From: Candidatus Bathyarchaeum sp.
Lineage (GTDB): Archaea > Thermoproteota > Bathyarchaeia > Bathyarchaeales > Bathyarchaeaceae
Reading direction: 5' to 3'
DNA: 8,138 nucleotides
Assembly (NCBI GenBank): GCA_003096235.1
Contig: PIXT01000199.1
Coordinates: 1 to 8,138, forward strand
Shown here piece by piece: positions 1 to 5,828 of this stretch (positions are counted from its first letter, which is position 1; the number at the start of each line of letters is the position of its first letter). A program made the position numbers and the translations under genes. The notes beneath the pieces are model-generated. The model searched no databases, was not told where the DNA came from, and saw only the letters and a program-made list of their open reading frames with translations.

Positions 1-496
1 AAGCAGTAACGTAAGCCACTAAGATGACTTGGCTTAGTATCGAGCCAACAACAATGTAATCTACGGATCGCACAAAAGAGAACAGGGTAATCAAAGAGAA
101 GTCACGTTGATTCAGCGGCAGAGTTGAAAGCAGGGCTGAGGATTCGGGGCTAACAAAAGAGGAAAAAGTCTGAATTGCATACAACGCCGTGAAGCCAAAG
201 GTGACAGCTAAACTCAACGAAACAGCGCTTGTCAAGCCAAGAACAGGGGAACCAAAAAACTGCGCCGTGAAAGGGATAACCGCAGCCAGAACACTAAAAA
301 TTGCCACCAAAGTTTTGTCGAACTTGGCTATCCTTAACGCCTTCTTGGTAAGCTCAGAATCGTCCTGTGCATCTGCGCCAATGCGTCCTTTACCAAAGCC
401 GCCCCACCACATGCGACCTTTCTCTTCAGCTATTGACTTGTACACGACCTCCTTGTAGGGCAGGCGACTATGCCGCCAAGCTTCAAGCAGCCTCAT
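1..496 (-). CDS. ABC-2 type transporter permease, 3' end outside window
   Basis: The first 165 residues are visible and the gene continues past the left edge. The start is the ATG at 494-496, inside the end of the ATPase gene in another frame, giving a 14-nt overlap. A GGGAGG-like Shine-Dalgarno lies about 12 nt upstream. The soluble N-terminus (about 1-60, with MWWGGFGKGR near residue 29) precedes hydrophobic segments at about 62-81, 86-110 and 135-165. The stretch LLSTLPLNQRDFSLI (122-136) resembles the 'LP' motif on a cytoplasmic loop of ABC-2 permeases. It probably forms the membrane channel energised by the overlapping ATPase; the substrate cannot be read from sequence. The permease call rests on hydrophobicity, the LP motif and pairing with the ATPase. 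Confidence 0.75.
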   Translation of the reverse strand, partial: MRLLEAWRHSRLPYKEVVYKSIAEEKGRMWWGGFGKGRIGADAQDDSELTKKALRIAKFDKTLVAIFSVLAAVIPFTAQFFGSPVLGLTSAVSLSLAVTFGFTALYAIQTFSSFVSPESSALLSTLPLNQRDFSLITLFSFVRSVDYIVVGSILSQVILVAYVTA

Positions 497-1280
497 CGTT
501 GAAGAATGCCTCCCCCAAAAGCCGAGTTTTGTCAGCAACATCCATCTCTTCGTTTGTCAACTTCAAGAAGACTTGCTCCAATGTTTCGCTTGTGTTTCCA
601 GTCTTAGTTTTCAGCTGGTCAAGGGTGCCCTCAGCGATTACTTTGCCTTGATAGATTATGCCAATTCTTGTGCAGAGGTTCTCAGCAACTTCCATTATGT
701 GCGTAGAAAACAAAACTGCTCCGCCATTTTTTGCATGTAACAAAAGCAGTTCTTTGACTATTCGGCTGCTTTTTGCATCAAGACCACTCAGAGGCTCATC
801 GAGCAAAAGAACTGGAGGTTGATGAACAATAGAGGCAATCAGAGCCACTTTCTGTTTCATTCCTGTTGACAGGGTAGCTATGGGGGCATCGAAATATTTT
901 GCCATATCAAGAGCCTCCCCCAAATGCGATAGCATACGGTTGACTTGTGTTTGATCGATTTTTCGTATGGACGCCACAAACTCCAAAAAATCATGGGCAG
1001 AAAGTGAGTCGTAAAGAATCGGTTTCTCTGCAACGTAGCCTATTTTTGATTTGACCTCAATGGGGTTTGTTGTGGGGTCAAAGCCTCCAACTTTAACTGA
1101 ACCCGACGTGGGCTCTATCAATCCGATGATGGCTTTGATGGTTGTTGTTTTGCCTGCGCCGTTTGGACCAAGTAGTCCATAGATTTCTCCGGGCATTACA
1201 CTAAAATTTAGTCCAGTTAGGGCTTGAACTGAGCCGAACTGCTTAGTAAGCTCAGACGCTTCAATCAAAGGCGCAGACAT
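483..1280 (-). CDS. ABC transporter ATP-binding protein (ABC-2/NatA-like)
   Basis: A cytoplasmic nucleotide-binding subunit of 265 residues that should hydrolyse ATP to drive the overlapping permease. Numbered from the ATG at 1278-1280, Walker A GPNGAGKT is at 38-45, the signature LSTGMKQK at 137-144, Walker B VLLLDEP at 157-163 with D-loop SGLD after it, and the switch histidine (STH) at 194. The Q-loop region reads GYVAEKP, with Glu near the usual Gln position, as is common in the CcmA/NatA-like subgroup. An in-frame TTG at 1329-1331 would add 17 residues. I prefer 1280 because the added residues do not resemble the family and MSAPLIEASELTKQFG is a normal N-terminus. First gene of a minus-strand operon, divergent from the rhodopsin. 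Transported substrate unknown. Confidence 0.93.
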   Translation of the reverse strand: MSAPLIEASELTKQFGSVQALTGLNFSVMPGEIYGLLGPNGAGKTTTIKAIIGLIEPTSGSVKVGGFDPTTNPIEVKSKIGYVAEKPILYDSLSAHDFLEFVASIRKIDQTQVNRMLSHLGEALDMAKYFDAPIATLSTGMKQKVALIASIVHQPPVLLLDEPLSGLDAKSSRIVKELLLLHAKNGGAVLFSTHIMEVAENLCTRIGIIYQGKVIAEGTLDQLKTKTGNTSETLEQVFLKLTNEEMDVADKTRLLGEAFFNDEAA

Positions 1281-1357
1281 GAACAGCACACCTGTGGTAC
1301 AGTAAACTCTGTTGAGTGTGCCGTTACTCAAAGTAATGTTTTGTTAAGTTAGAATCC

Positions 1358-1404
1358 AGATTCACGTGTCATCACTTGATGAGTGAAAAACAGTGATTGA
1401 ATCT
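1358..1404. promoter_or_regulatory. Complex dyad in divergent control region
   Basis: Two nested inverted repeats lie between the ABC operon and the rhodopsin gene. The outer pair is AGATTCA (1358-1364) plus ATCACT (1371-1376) against the contiguous AGTGATTGAATCT (1392-1404), with six extra bases on the left arm. The inner pair is TCATCA (1369-1374) and TGATGA (1377-1382), extendable by TTCAC/GTGAA with a 3-base bulge. The position just upstream of the rhodopsin TATA box and close to the ABC start suggests a protein-binding operator. That role is inferred from symmetry and location only. Confidence 0.4.
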
Positions 1405-1416
1405 AAAGTTGTAAGC

Positions 1417-1450
1417 AAAAGTTAAATTTTCTCTGGCGTATTAGTTATCA
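1417..1450 (+). promoter_or_regulatory. TATA-type promoter of the heliorhodopsin gene
   Basis: An A-rich stretch followed by TTAAATTT (1422-1429) looks like an archaeal BRE/TATA element. Its centre is about 25 nt before the ATG at 1450, so transcription would begin at or next to the start codon. No Shine-Dalgarno is visible, consistent with a leaderless mRNA. Confidence 0.55.
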
Positions 1451-2277
1451 TGAATTCTGAAGAAAGAAAACGGATTATTGCAAGATCGTCTATTTCTTTC
1501 AAGTATTTGAAGCGCTTCAACACTGCTGCTGGAATCCTGCATCTAGTTCAGGGAGTCATAATGCTTGCTCTGGGGCTTCAGCTTGAGTGGACAAGAGACA
1601 TATACACATTTTACATGGACTTAAACATAATCAGCACAGGCACAACTCCAGTTATTACTGCAGTGCCAAATCCCCAAGTGTTATTTTCTATTGGTTATCT
1701 GGGAGCAATTCTTGCCTCGTTTCCGTTAATCTCTGCAATAGCACATTTTGTAATTGCGTATCCAAAGAACAAGAGTTACAATGATAATCTCAAAAACGGG
1801 ATGAACCCATACAGATGGTATGAATATGCATTCTCAAGCTCCATAATGATTGTGCTGATTGCCCTGTTTTTGGGGGTCTGGGACTTGTGGTCGCTGGTCA
1901 TGATTTTTGTTCTCAATGCTATGATGATAATGTTTGGATATCTAATGGAAGTGGTAAACCAAAAAACGGAGAAAACAAGCTGGTCAGCATTTATTTTCGG
2001 AACAATTTCGGGCTTAACTCCTTGGGTTGTGCTTTACGCCTATTTCATCGCAGCTGTCATGTCAGTTGATTTGAATCCGCCAACATTCGTTTACATGATT
2101 TTGTTCATCTACTTTTTTGTATTCAACATCTTCGCAGTCAACATGGTTCTGCAATACAAGGGCGTTGGACGCTGGAAAGACTACCTGTACGGAGAAAGAT
2201 TTTACATCATACTCAGCTTTGTAGCAAAAACAATACTATCATGGCTAGTATTCATCGGAATATTCGCACCATTCTAA
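1450..2277 (+). CDS. Heliorhodopsin (retinal-binding heptahelical photoreceptor)
   Basis: A 275-residue membrane protein with seven helices at about 22-44, 77-104, 121-143, 146-167, 178-203, 210-236 and 249-273. Key heliorhodopsin features are visible: RWYEY in helix 3 with the likely counterion E125, SSSIMIVLIA after it, and SFVAK in helix 7 with S256 and the Schiff-base lysine K260. H31 and H99 match the two conserved histidines. From memory these correspond to E107, S237, K241, H23 and H80 of the type protein 48C12; the spacings agree within one residue for E-K and H-E. The long loop at 45-76 matches the extended first loop of the family. Heliorhodopsins are inverted in the membrane (N-terminus inside) and mostly do not pump ions; they act as slow photosensors or enzyme modulators. 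The gene appears monocistronic, with its own promoter and terminator. No retinal synthesis gene is in the window. Confidence 0.93.
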   Translation: MNSEERKRIIARSSISFKYLKRFNTAAGILHLVQGVIMLALGLQLEWTRDIYTFYMDLNIISTGTTPVITAVPNPQVLFSIGYLGAILASFPLISAIAHFVIAYPKNKSYNDNLKNGMNPYRWYEYAFSSSIMIVLIALFLGVWDLWSLVMIFVLNAMMIMFGYLMEVVNQKTEKTSWSAFIFGTISGLTPWVVLYAYFIAAVMSVDLNPPTFVYMILFIYFFVFNIFAVNMVLQYKGVGRWKDYLYGERFYIILSFVAKTILSWLVFIGIFAPF

Positions 2278-2285
2278 CAAAACAA

Positions 2286-2318
2286 GCTTCAGGAAACTGA
2301 AGCCCACACAACTTTTTT
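2286..2318 (+). terminator. Hairpin with GAAA loop and T-run after heliorhodopsin
   Basis: GCTTCAG (2286-2292) and CTGAAGC (2297-2303) form a perfect 7-bp stem closed by a GAAA tetraloop, followed by six T at 2313-2318. It lies between two convergent genes, 8 bp after the rhodopsin stop. The T-run alone would fit archaeal termination; the stable GNRA hairpin may also protect the 3' end. Confidence 0.6.
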
Positions 2319-2332
2319 GAACAGCACAAAAA

Positions 2333-2809
2333 TCAAGGAGACTTTAACCCTATTTCTTGGGTTATGTTCTCAAGTTTTATGGCTACCAGCGAACTGTTTG
2401 TTGGAGTTAGTGCTTTCCAGCCGTCTTCTTTTGTGAAGCCGTGGGCTGGAAGAAAGTTTGGCGAAAGCTTCTGCTCTCCTTCTTTTGCAAGTTGTTGTAT
2501 TGCTTTGGCTCTTTCATTTGGGTCAGCTACGACTTTTAGGGTGCCTCTTAGTACGATGAAGCTGTATTCGCTGAGGTCTTCTCTGTATTCTTCGATTTCG
2601 ACGCAGACGCGTTTGTCATTTTCGATTAGCTTCATTTTTGTTCCGTAATCGGTGAAGTGAAAATATAAGGTGTCATCCAATACAACGTACTGGAACGGAG
2701 CCATGTACGGGTATTTGTCTCCTTTGAAGGCTATACGGCAAAGCCTTTGTCTGCGAATAAGTTTCCACATTTCCTGTTTTGTCATTTTAGGTAACTTGAA
2801 AACAGCCAA
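2333..2809 (-). CDS. FMN-binding split-barrel protein, pyridoxamine 5'-phosphate oxidase-like
   Basis: This 158-residue soluble protein fits the PNPOx-like flavin-reductase fold. Early in the protein MTKQEMWKLIRRQRLCRIAF is the usual N-terminal helix and first strand. It is followed by YMAPFQYVVLDDTLYFHF, then TKMKLIENDKRVCVEIEE, and a late SLVAIKLENITQEIG strand, the usual order in small proteins of this family. Members bind FMN or F420 and carry out reductase or oxidase reactions, or bind haem; this one's substrate cannot be assigned. The longest frame starts with TTG at 2807-2809, with GGGGA about 8 nt upstream. An ATG at 2783-2785 (residue 9) is a credible alternative. It converges on the heliorhodopsin gene. 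RibK, encoded further right in the window, makes the FMN such proteins need. Confidence 0.82.
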   Translation of the reverse strand: MAVFKLPKMTKQEMWKLIRRQRLCRIAFKGDKYPYMAPFQYVVLDDTLYFHFTDYGTKMKLIENDKRVCVEIEEYREDLSEYSFIVLRGTLKVVADPNERAKAIQQLAKEGEQKLSPNFLPAHGFTKEDGWKALTPTNSSLVAIKLENITQEIGLKSP

Positions 2810-2939
2810 AACAAATCCCCAACATAAGATATGACATGCTAAATACTTGAATTTTGTGACGCCCTTAGAATAAACTTAAAAGAATAAGAGTTTAGAAAGA
2901 GACCTCAGTGTGCAAACACATTTTGGAACGTGAATAGTT

Positions 2940-3194
2940 ATGCAGAACAAGTCAACCGAAAAAAGAGCCCCCAGAGGCAAGCCACCGCAGATTACAACAC
3001 GAACCAAAGTCTACATCTTACTTGTTGCATTGGTTCTTTGTGCAATCAAGACAATAATACCGTTCCCGTATGTAAGCAAAGCATGCATGTTAGGCTACAA
3101 GGCGGGATGCTCTTTCACGCCAATAAGTACAGTAATCCTTGTCGTCATGATTGTTATCACATATGTTGTTGCAAAAAGAAAGAACATACTATAA
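2940..3194 (+). CDS. Small two-helix membrane protein, function unknown
   Basis: An 84-residue ORF with a basic N-terminus (1-23, rich in Lys/Arg), a hydrophobic segment at 24-42, a short loop holding two cysteines (C49 and C57, in KACMLGYKAGCSF), a second hydrophobic segment at 61-78 and a basic tail AKRKNIL. The positive-inside pattern predicts both ends in the cytoplasm and the cysteine loop outside. The loop and the following PISTVI look like a conserved core that I vaguely recall from other archaeal small membrane proteins, but I cannot name a family. An overlapping frame at 2930-3211 is a Cys/Gln/His-rich shadow. An AT-rich stretch at about 2873-2885 could be its promoter. Confidence 0.6.
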   Translation: MQNKSTEKRAPRGKPPQITTRTKVYILLVALVLCAIKTIIPFPYVSKACMLGYKAGCSFTPISTVILVVMIVITYVVAKRKNIL

Positions 3195-3230
3195 CACAGC
3201 AGCAACAGTAATCATTCAATAAATCAAGAA

Positions 3231-3333
3231 TGGCGGGCCCGAGGGGAATTGAACCCCTGACCTACGGATTAAGAGTGTCAGCCTAGTCCTAAAGGGACCA
3301 GTCCGCCGCTCTGCCTTGCTGAGCTACGGGCCC
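3231..3333 (-). tRNA. tRNA-Lys (anticodon CTT) with a 26-nt intron
   Basis: Read on the minus strand, the acceptor arms GGGCCCG/CGGGCCC, D-stem GCTC/GAGC with GG in the loop, anticodon stem GCGGA/TCCGT and T-arm AGGGG/CCCCT all pair, and CCA is encoded at 3231-3233. Removing 26 nt restores the 7-nt loop CTCTTAA, hence anticodon CTT (Lys). The exons also match the usual archaeal tRNA-Lys sequence. The mature length is 77 nt including CCA. Divergent from dphB. Confidence 0.93.
3274..3299 (-). other. tRNA-Lys intron at a non-canonical position
   Basis: The intron lies 5' of the anticodon rather than between positions 37 and 38. ACT occurs at both boundaries, so the exact cut can slide by three bases: the intron may begin after position 30, 31, 32 or 33. 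The intron, with the adjoining CT, forms a 7-bp hairpin CTGGTCC/GGACTAG (one G-T pair) around a CTTTA loop. I could not draw a perfect bulge-helix-bulge motif, so a relaxed one must be assumed. Confidence 0.75.
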
Positions 3334-3370
3334 ACAAAGAGACACTCTCACTACAGTGAAAACAGTTACA

Positions 3371-3392
3371 CTAATATTTTTTGTTATTTAAG
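3371..3392 (-). promoter_or_regulatory. Possible promoter of tRNA-Lys
   Basis: The minus strand reads CTTAAATAAC followed by AAAAAATATTAG, two TATA-like elements 40-55 nt upstream of the mature tRNA 5' end. Either would give a transcript with a 5' leader removed by RNase P. The rest of 3393-3480 shows no recognisable element. Confidence 0.35.
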
Positions 3393-3483
3393 GAAGCGAA
3401 AATATGGAAATGTGAAGGCTACGTGCCCCATTTGATGTTTGAGACAGCTACGCTACATCTACATGAAGGAGTGGGCATGCGGA

Positions 3484-3520
3484 CAGGGTTTATTAATTTT
3501 TAAGCAAGTTCACAAAAAGG
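3484..3520 (+). promoter_or_regulatory. TATA-type promoter of the dphB-DUF357-ribL operon
   Basis: TTTATTAA (3489-3496) is a good archaeal TATA box, with a purine-rich BRE-like stretch before it. A start about 25 nt downstream would fall near 3518-3520, leaving a leader of about 30 nt before the TTG start codon of dphB. Confidence 0.6.
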
Positions 3521-3547
3521 GTCTAAGGATATGGGAGCAGGAAGGCT

Positions 3548-4351
3548 TTGAGTGAACTTGTGTTCATCGGATTGGGATTGTATGATGAAAAAGATGTCTC
3601 GCTTAGGGGACTTGAGGAACTAAAAGAGGCGGACACTGTTTTTGCGGAGTTTTATACTAGCCTGATGCCGGGGCTCTGCATCAAGAAACTGGAAGATATG
3701 ATAGGGAAGACGATTAAGGTTGTTTCACGAAGAGTCTTAGAGGAAGAAGACGGTCAACAGCTTTTTGAGGCTGCAAAGAAGGGAAAGGCAGCGTTTTTGG
3801 TTCAGGGAGACCCCATGATTGCTACTACTCATGTGGATTTGCGGATTAGTGCAGAAAAAAGGGGAATTAAAACCCGTGTTGTGCATGGGGCTTCTGCGGT
3901 TTCGGCGGTTAGGGGGATTTCTGGTTTGCAGAATTACAAGTTTGGGAAAGCGGTTACGATACCGTTTTCTGAACAGGGTGTTGTCTATGAAACTCCATAC
4001 AAGGTTATCCACGAAAACATGAAGATGGGGCTGCATACCATGTGTTATTTGGACATAAAAGCGGAAGAGGAAAGATATTTGACTGTTAATGAGGCGCTGC
4101 AGACGCTTGTTGAGCTGGAAAAACAAAAGAAACAAAACGTTGCATCCCCAAGAACACTTGTTGTTGGTGTGGCTCGGGCAGGTTCACCTCAACCAGTCGT
4201 TAAGGCAGGCTACATAGAAGATGTGATAAACCACGATTTTGGTGCTCCTCCGCACACTCTTATATTTACGGGTAAATTGCATTTTATGGAAGCCGAGGCA
4301 CTCATAGCACTGGCAGATGCACCACAAGAAGTGTTGGAGAGGGCACAATGA
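3548..4351 (+). CDS. dphB: Diphthine synthase
   Basis: An S-adenosylmethionine-dependent methyltransferase that methylates the modified histidine of translation elongation factor 2 during diphthamide synthesis, in the cytoplasm. The 267-residue length is normal. Family motifs are visible: IGLGLYDEKDVSLRGLE at 7-23, GDPMIATTH at 87-95 (SAM and substrate pocket), VVHGASAVSAV at 111-121, and the C-terminal PPHTLIFTGKLHFMEAEAL. The start is TTG with AGGAAG just upstream; an in-frame stop at 3524-3526 and the family N-terminus leave little choice. Its stop overlaps the start of the DUF357 gene (ATGA), so translation of the two is coupled. First gene of a three-gene operon. Confidence 0.96.
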   Translation: MSELVFIGLGLYDEKDVSLRGLEELKEADTVFAEFYTSLMPGLCIKKLEDMIGKTIKVVSRRVLEEEDGQQLFEAAKKGKAAFLVQGDPMIATTHVDLRISAEKRGIKTRVVHGASAVSAVRGISGLQNYKFGKAVTIPFSEQGVVYETPYKVIHENMKMGLHTMCYLDIKAEEERYLTVNEALQTLVELEKQKKQNVASPRTLVVGVARAGSPQPVVKAGYIEDVINHDFGAPPHTLIFTGKLHFMEAEALIALADAPQEVLERAQ

Positions 4352-4605
4352 AGATAGATGAGTTGATTACAAAATACATCAAAGGCGCAGACCGCGTCAT
4401 AAAAGAAGTGGGAGAAATACCAGATGATGTGTGCCTCAACAATGAAGAAGCAAAAACAGTGTTTGATTGGGCTAAACGTTATCTGGAAGACGCAAAATAC
4501 TATCAGCAGAAAGAAAAACTGGAAACAAGCCTCACCTCCGTCGCATACTGCGAGGGACTACTAGATGCCTTGCGGCTACTAGGAGCGGTAGAGTTCTCAT
4601 GGTAA
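4348..4605 (+). CDS. DUF357 family protein
   Basis: This 85-residue, largely helical soluble protein matches the archaeal DUF357 family. The diagnostic part is the C-terminal helix region with YYQQKEKLETSLTSVAYCEG followed by LLDALRLLG. No catalytic motif is evident and the biochemical role is unknown to me. It overlaps dphB by 4 nt (ATGA) and ribL by 7 nt, so it is translated with both. Sitting directly before ribL suggests a partner or regulatory role in flavin synthesis, or an RNA-related role shared with dphB; this is inference from position. Confidence 0.87.
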   Translation: MKIDELITKYIKGADRVIKEVGEIPDDVCLNNEEAKTVFDWAKRYLEDAKYYQQKEKLETSLTSVAYCEGLLDALRLLGAVEFSW

Positions 4606-5054
4606 CAAAAAACAAAAAAACTGTCTTGGCTTCGGGAACATTTGACCTTCTTCACTTAGGCCATGTTAGATTTTTGGAGGAAGCAAAAAAAGCTGGCGGC
4701 AAAAACGCAGAGCTAGTGGTTATAGTTGCCAGAGACAACACAGTCAAAGCCAGAAAAGGAAAAAATCCCATAATGCCAGAAGACCAACGGCGCGAACTTG
4801 TCGAGTCACTCAAAGTTGTTGACGAAGCCATTCTTGGCTGGGAAGACTTTAGCATAGACAAAGTCATTGAAAGGATAAAACCTGACGTAATAGCCGTGGG
4901 TCACGACCAAGATGAAATAGAAAATGAAGTGCAAAAAGCGGTAGAGGAAAAAAAAGTCGCAATTAAAGTTGCAAAGGTTGGAAGATTCGGAAAAAGAGAA
5001 TTGGATAGTTCCTCAAAAATTGTGAGAAAGATAATTGAATCATTCAACAAATAG
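4599..5054 (+). CDS. ribL: FAD synthase (FMN adenylyltransferase), archaeal type
   Basis: A 151-residue cytidylyltransferase-fold enzyme that transfers AMP from ATP to FMN to make FAD. Seen directly: GTFDLLHLGH at 13-22 with the nucleotide-binding HxGH motif at 19-22, VARDNTV at 43-49, GHDQ at 101-104, and the C-terminal SSSK (137-140), the counterpart of the second nucleotide-binding motif. The closest alternative is another small HxGH nucleotidyltransferase such as glycerol-3-phosphate cytidylyltransferase, but the length, the DUF357 neighbour and the facing ribK favour RibL. The protein has no cysteine at all. Its ATG overlaps the DUF357 stop, and it ends 9 bp before the facing ribK stop. 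Confidence 0.92.
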   Translation: MVTKNKKTVLASGTFDLLHLGHVRFLEEAKKAGGKNAELVVIVARDNTVKARKGKNPIMPEDQRRELVESLKVVDEAILGWEDFSIDKVIERIKPDVIAVGHDQDEIENEVQKAVEEKKVAIKVAKVGRFGKRELDSSSKIVRKIIESFNK

Positions 5055-5063
5055 GGTGTGTGT

Positions 5064-5765
5064 CTAGGGGAGAATTAGAATCTCCACTTTCACCTTGTTG
5101 CCGTCTTTTAGTTTTAGGCTGCTTCGAAGAAACGTTGAAGAAACAATCTCCAGCACAGAAGAGCCATAATGGCTTCTCATAGCATAGATAACAGCGCCCT
5201 TCACCTTATTGTTTATCACCGCAGGATAACACTTCACGGGACCAAAAGTTCGGGACTCATCCTCAAAACCTTCAAGCTCAACAGCAGGATACGCCTCAAG
5301 CTCGGACAAAGATTTTATGTCATAATCTGTGGTCATCTTGACATTGAGGGTGCCAGGATATGGATCAAAACCAAGCTTTTCCATAAACTGCTTCCGGTAA
5401 CCCTCTTTAGTCACATAATAGGCGCCTTCACCAAGTCCACTGAACAAGACGCCCTCTAAAGTTATTGACGGCGGATACTCTGACTCAAAAATCAAACGCA
5501 ACTCAGAGTACAATTTTTTTAACTCAGAGACTCCTTGACCAGTAATTTTCATCAAACAACCTTCCGGAGTTATTGTTCGAGTTATCCACCCCATCTTCTC
5601 CAAGTTGATAAGATGCCGAGATGCCGTCTGCTGTGATGCCCCAATCTTTTCAGCCAAATATTCCGTGGAAACCTTAACGGTTCGGCTGGAGGCACCCAAC
5701 TCCGCTAACTTATACAAAGTAAAGAAGAGTTTCCAGGACCTTAAATCAAGTTTCAGGTGGTCCAC
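5064..5765 (-). CDS. ribK: CTP-dependent riboflavin kinase with N-terminal winged helix
   Basis: A 233-residue protein in two parts. Residues 1-90 form a MarR-like winged helix (YLAEKIGASQQTASRHLINL at 36-55 is the recognition region). Residues 98-233 are the archaeal DUF120 riboflavin kinase, which uses CTP to phosphorylate riboflavin to FMN. Family motifs are SGLGEGAYYV (109-118), GFDPYPGTLN (132-141), FGPVKCYPAVI (174-184) and HYG..VLEIVS (199-209). The start is GTG at 5763-5765, with an in-frame stop two codons upstream, so it is well defined. The fused DNA-binding domain suggests it may also regulate transcription, as proposed for such fusions. It faces ribL, the next enzyme of the pathway, tail to tail. 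Confidence 0.96.
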   Translation of the reverse strand: MDHLKLDLRSWKLFFTLYKLAELGASSRTVKVSTEYLAEKIGASQQTASRHLINLEKMGWITRTITPEGCLMKITGQGVSELKKLYSELRLIFESEYPPSITLEGVLFSGLGEGAYYVTKEGYRKQFMEKLGFDPYPGTLNVKMTTDYDIKSLSELEAYPAVELEGFEDESRTFGPVKCYPAVINNKVKGAVIYAMRSHYGSSVLEIVSSTFLRSSLKLKDGNKVKVEILILP

Positions 5766-5779
5766 GTTTTAATCGCCTA

Positions 5780-5816
5780 GTTCTGAGAAGAGATAAACTG
5801 CCTATTATAAGTAACC
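5780..5816 (-). promoter_or_regulatory. TATA-type promoter of ribK
   Basis: On the minus strand TTATAATA (5803-5810) follows CGGTTAC. Transcription would start near 5780, giving a leader of roughly 15 nt before the GTG start of ribK. It separates ribK from the upstream DUF1385 gene on the same strand. Confidence 0.6.
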
Positions 5817-5828
5817 GAAATCGAATCA

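Noticed and set aside
189..651. Plus-strand ORFs at 189-458 and 367-651
   Set aside because: Antisense to the permease and ATPase genes, which have clear family motifs or membrane segments.
1281..1331. TTG-initiated N-terminal extension of the ABC ATPase
   Set aside because: The extra 17 residues are not family-like and the ATG at 1280 gives a standard N-terminus.
2930..3211. Overlapping plus-strand ORF of 93 codons
   Set aside because: Cys/His/Gln-rich shadow of the two-helix membrane protein frame, with no hydropathy pattern of its own.
3231..3333. Reading the tRNA with a canonical 37/38 intron, giving anticodon GGT (Thr)
   Set aside because: It would place C at position 37 and leaves exons that otherwise match archaeal tRNA-Lys; the CTT reading restores a normal CTCTTAA loop.
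3439..3553. Short ORF between tRNA-Lys and dphB (from TTG 3439 or ATG 3463)
   Set aside because: It runs straight through the dphB TATA box and ends inside the dphB start, with no protein-like composition.
3737..4135. Minus-strand ORF of 132 codons
   Set aside because: Antisense shadow of dphB, which is strongly supported by family motifs.
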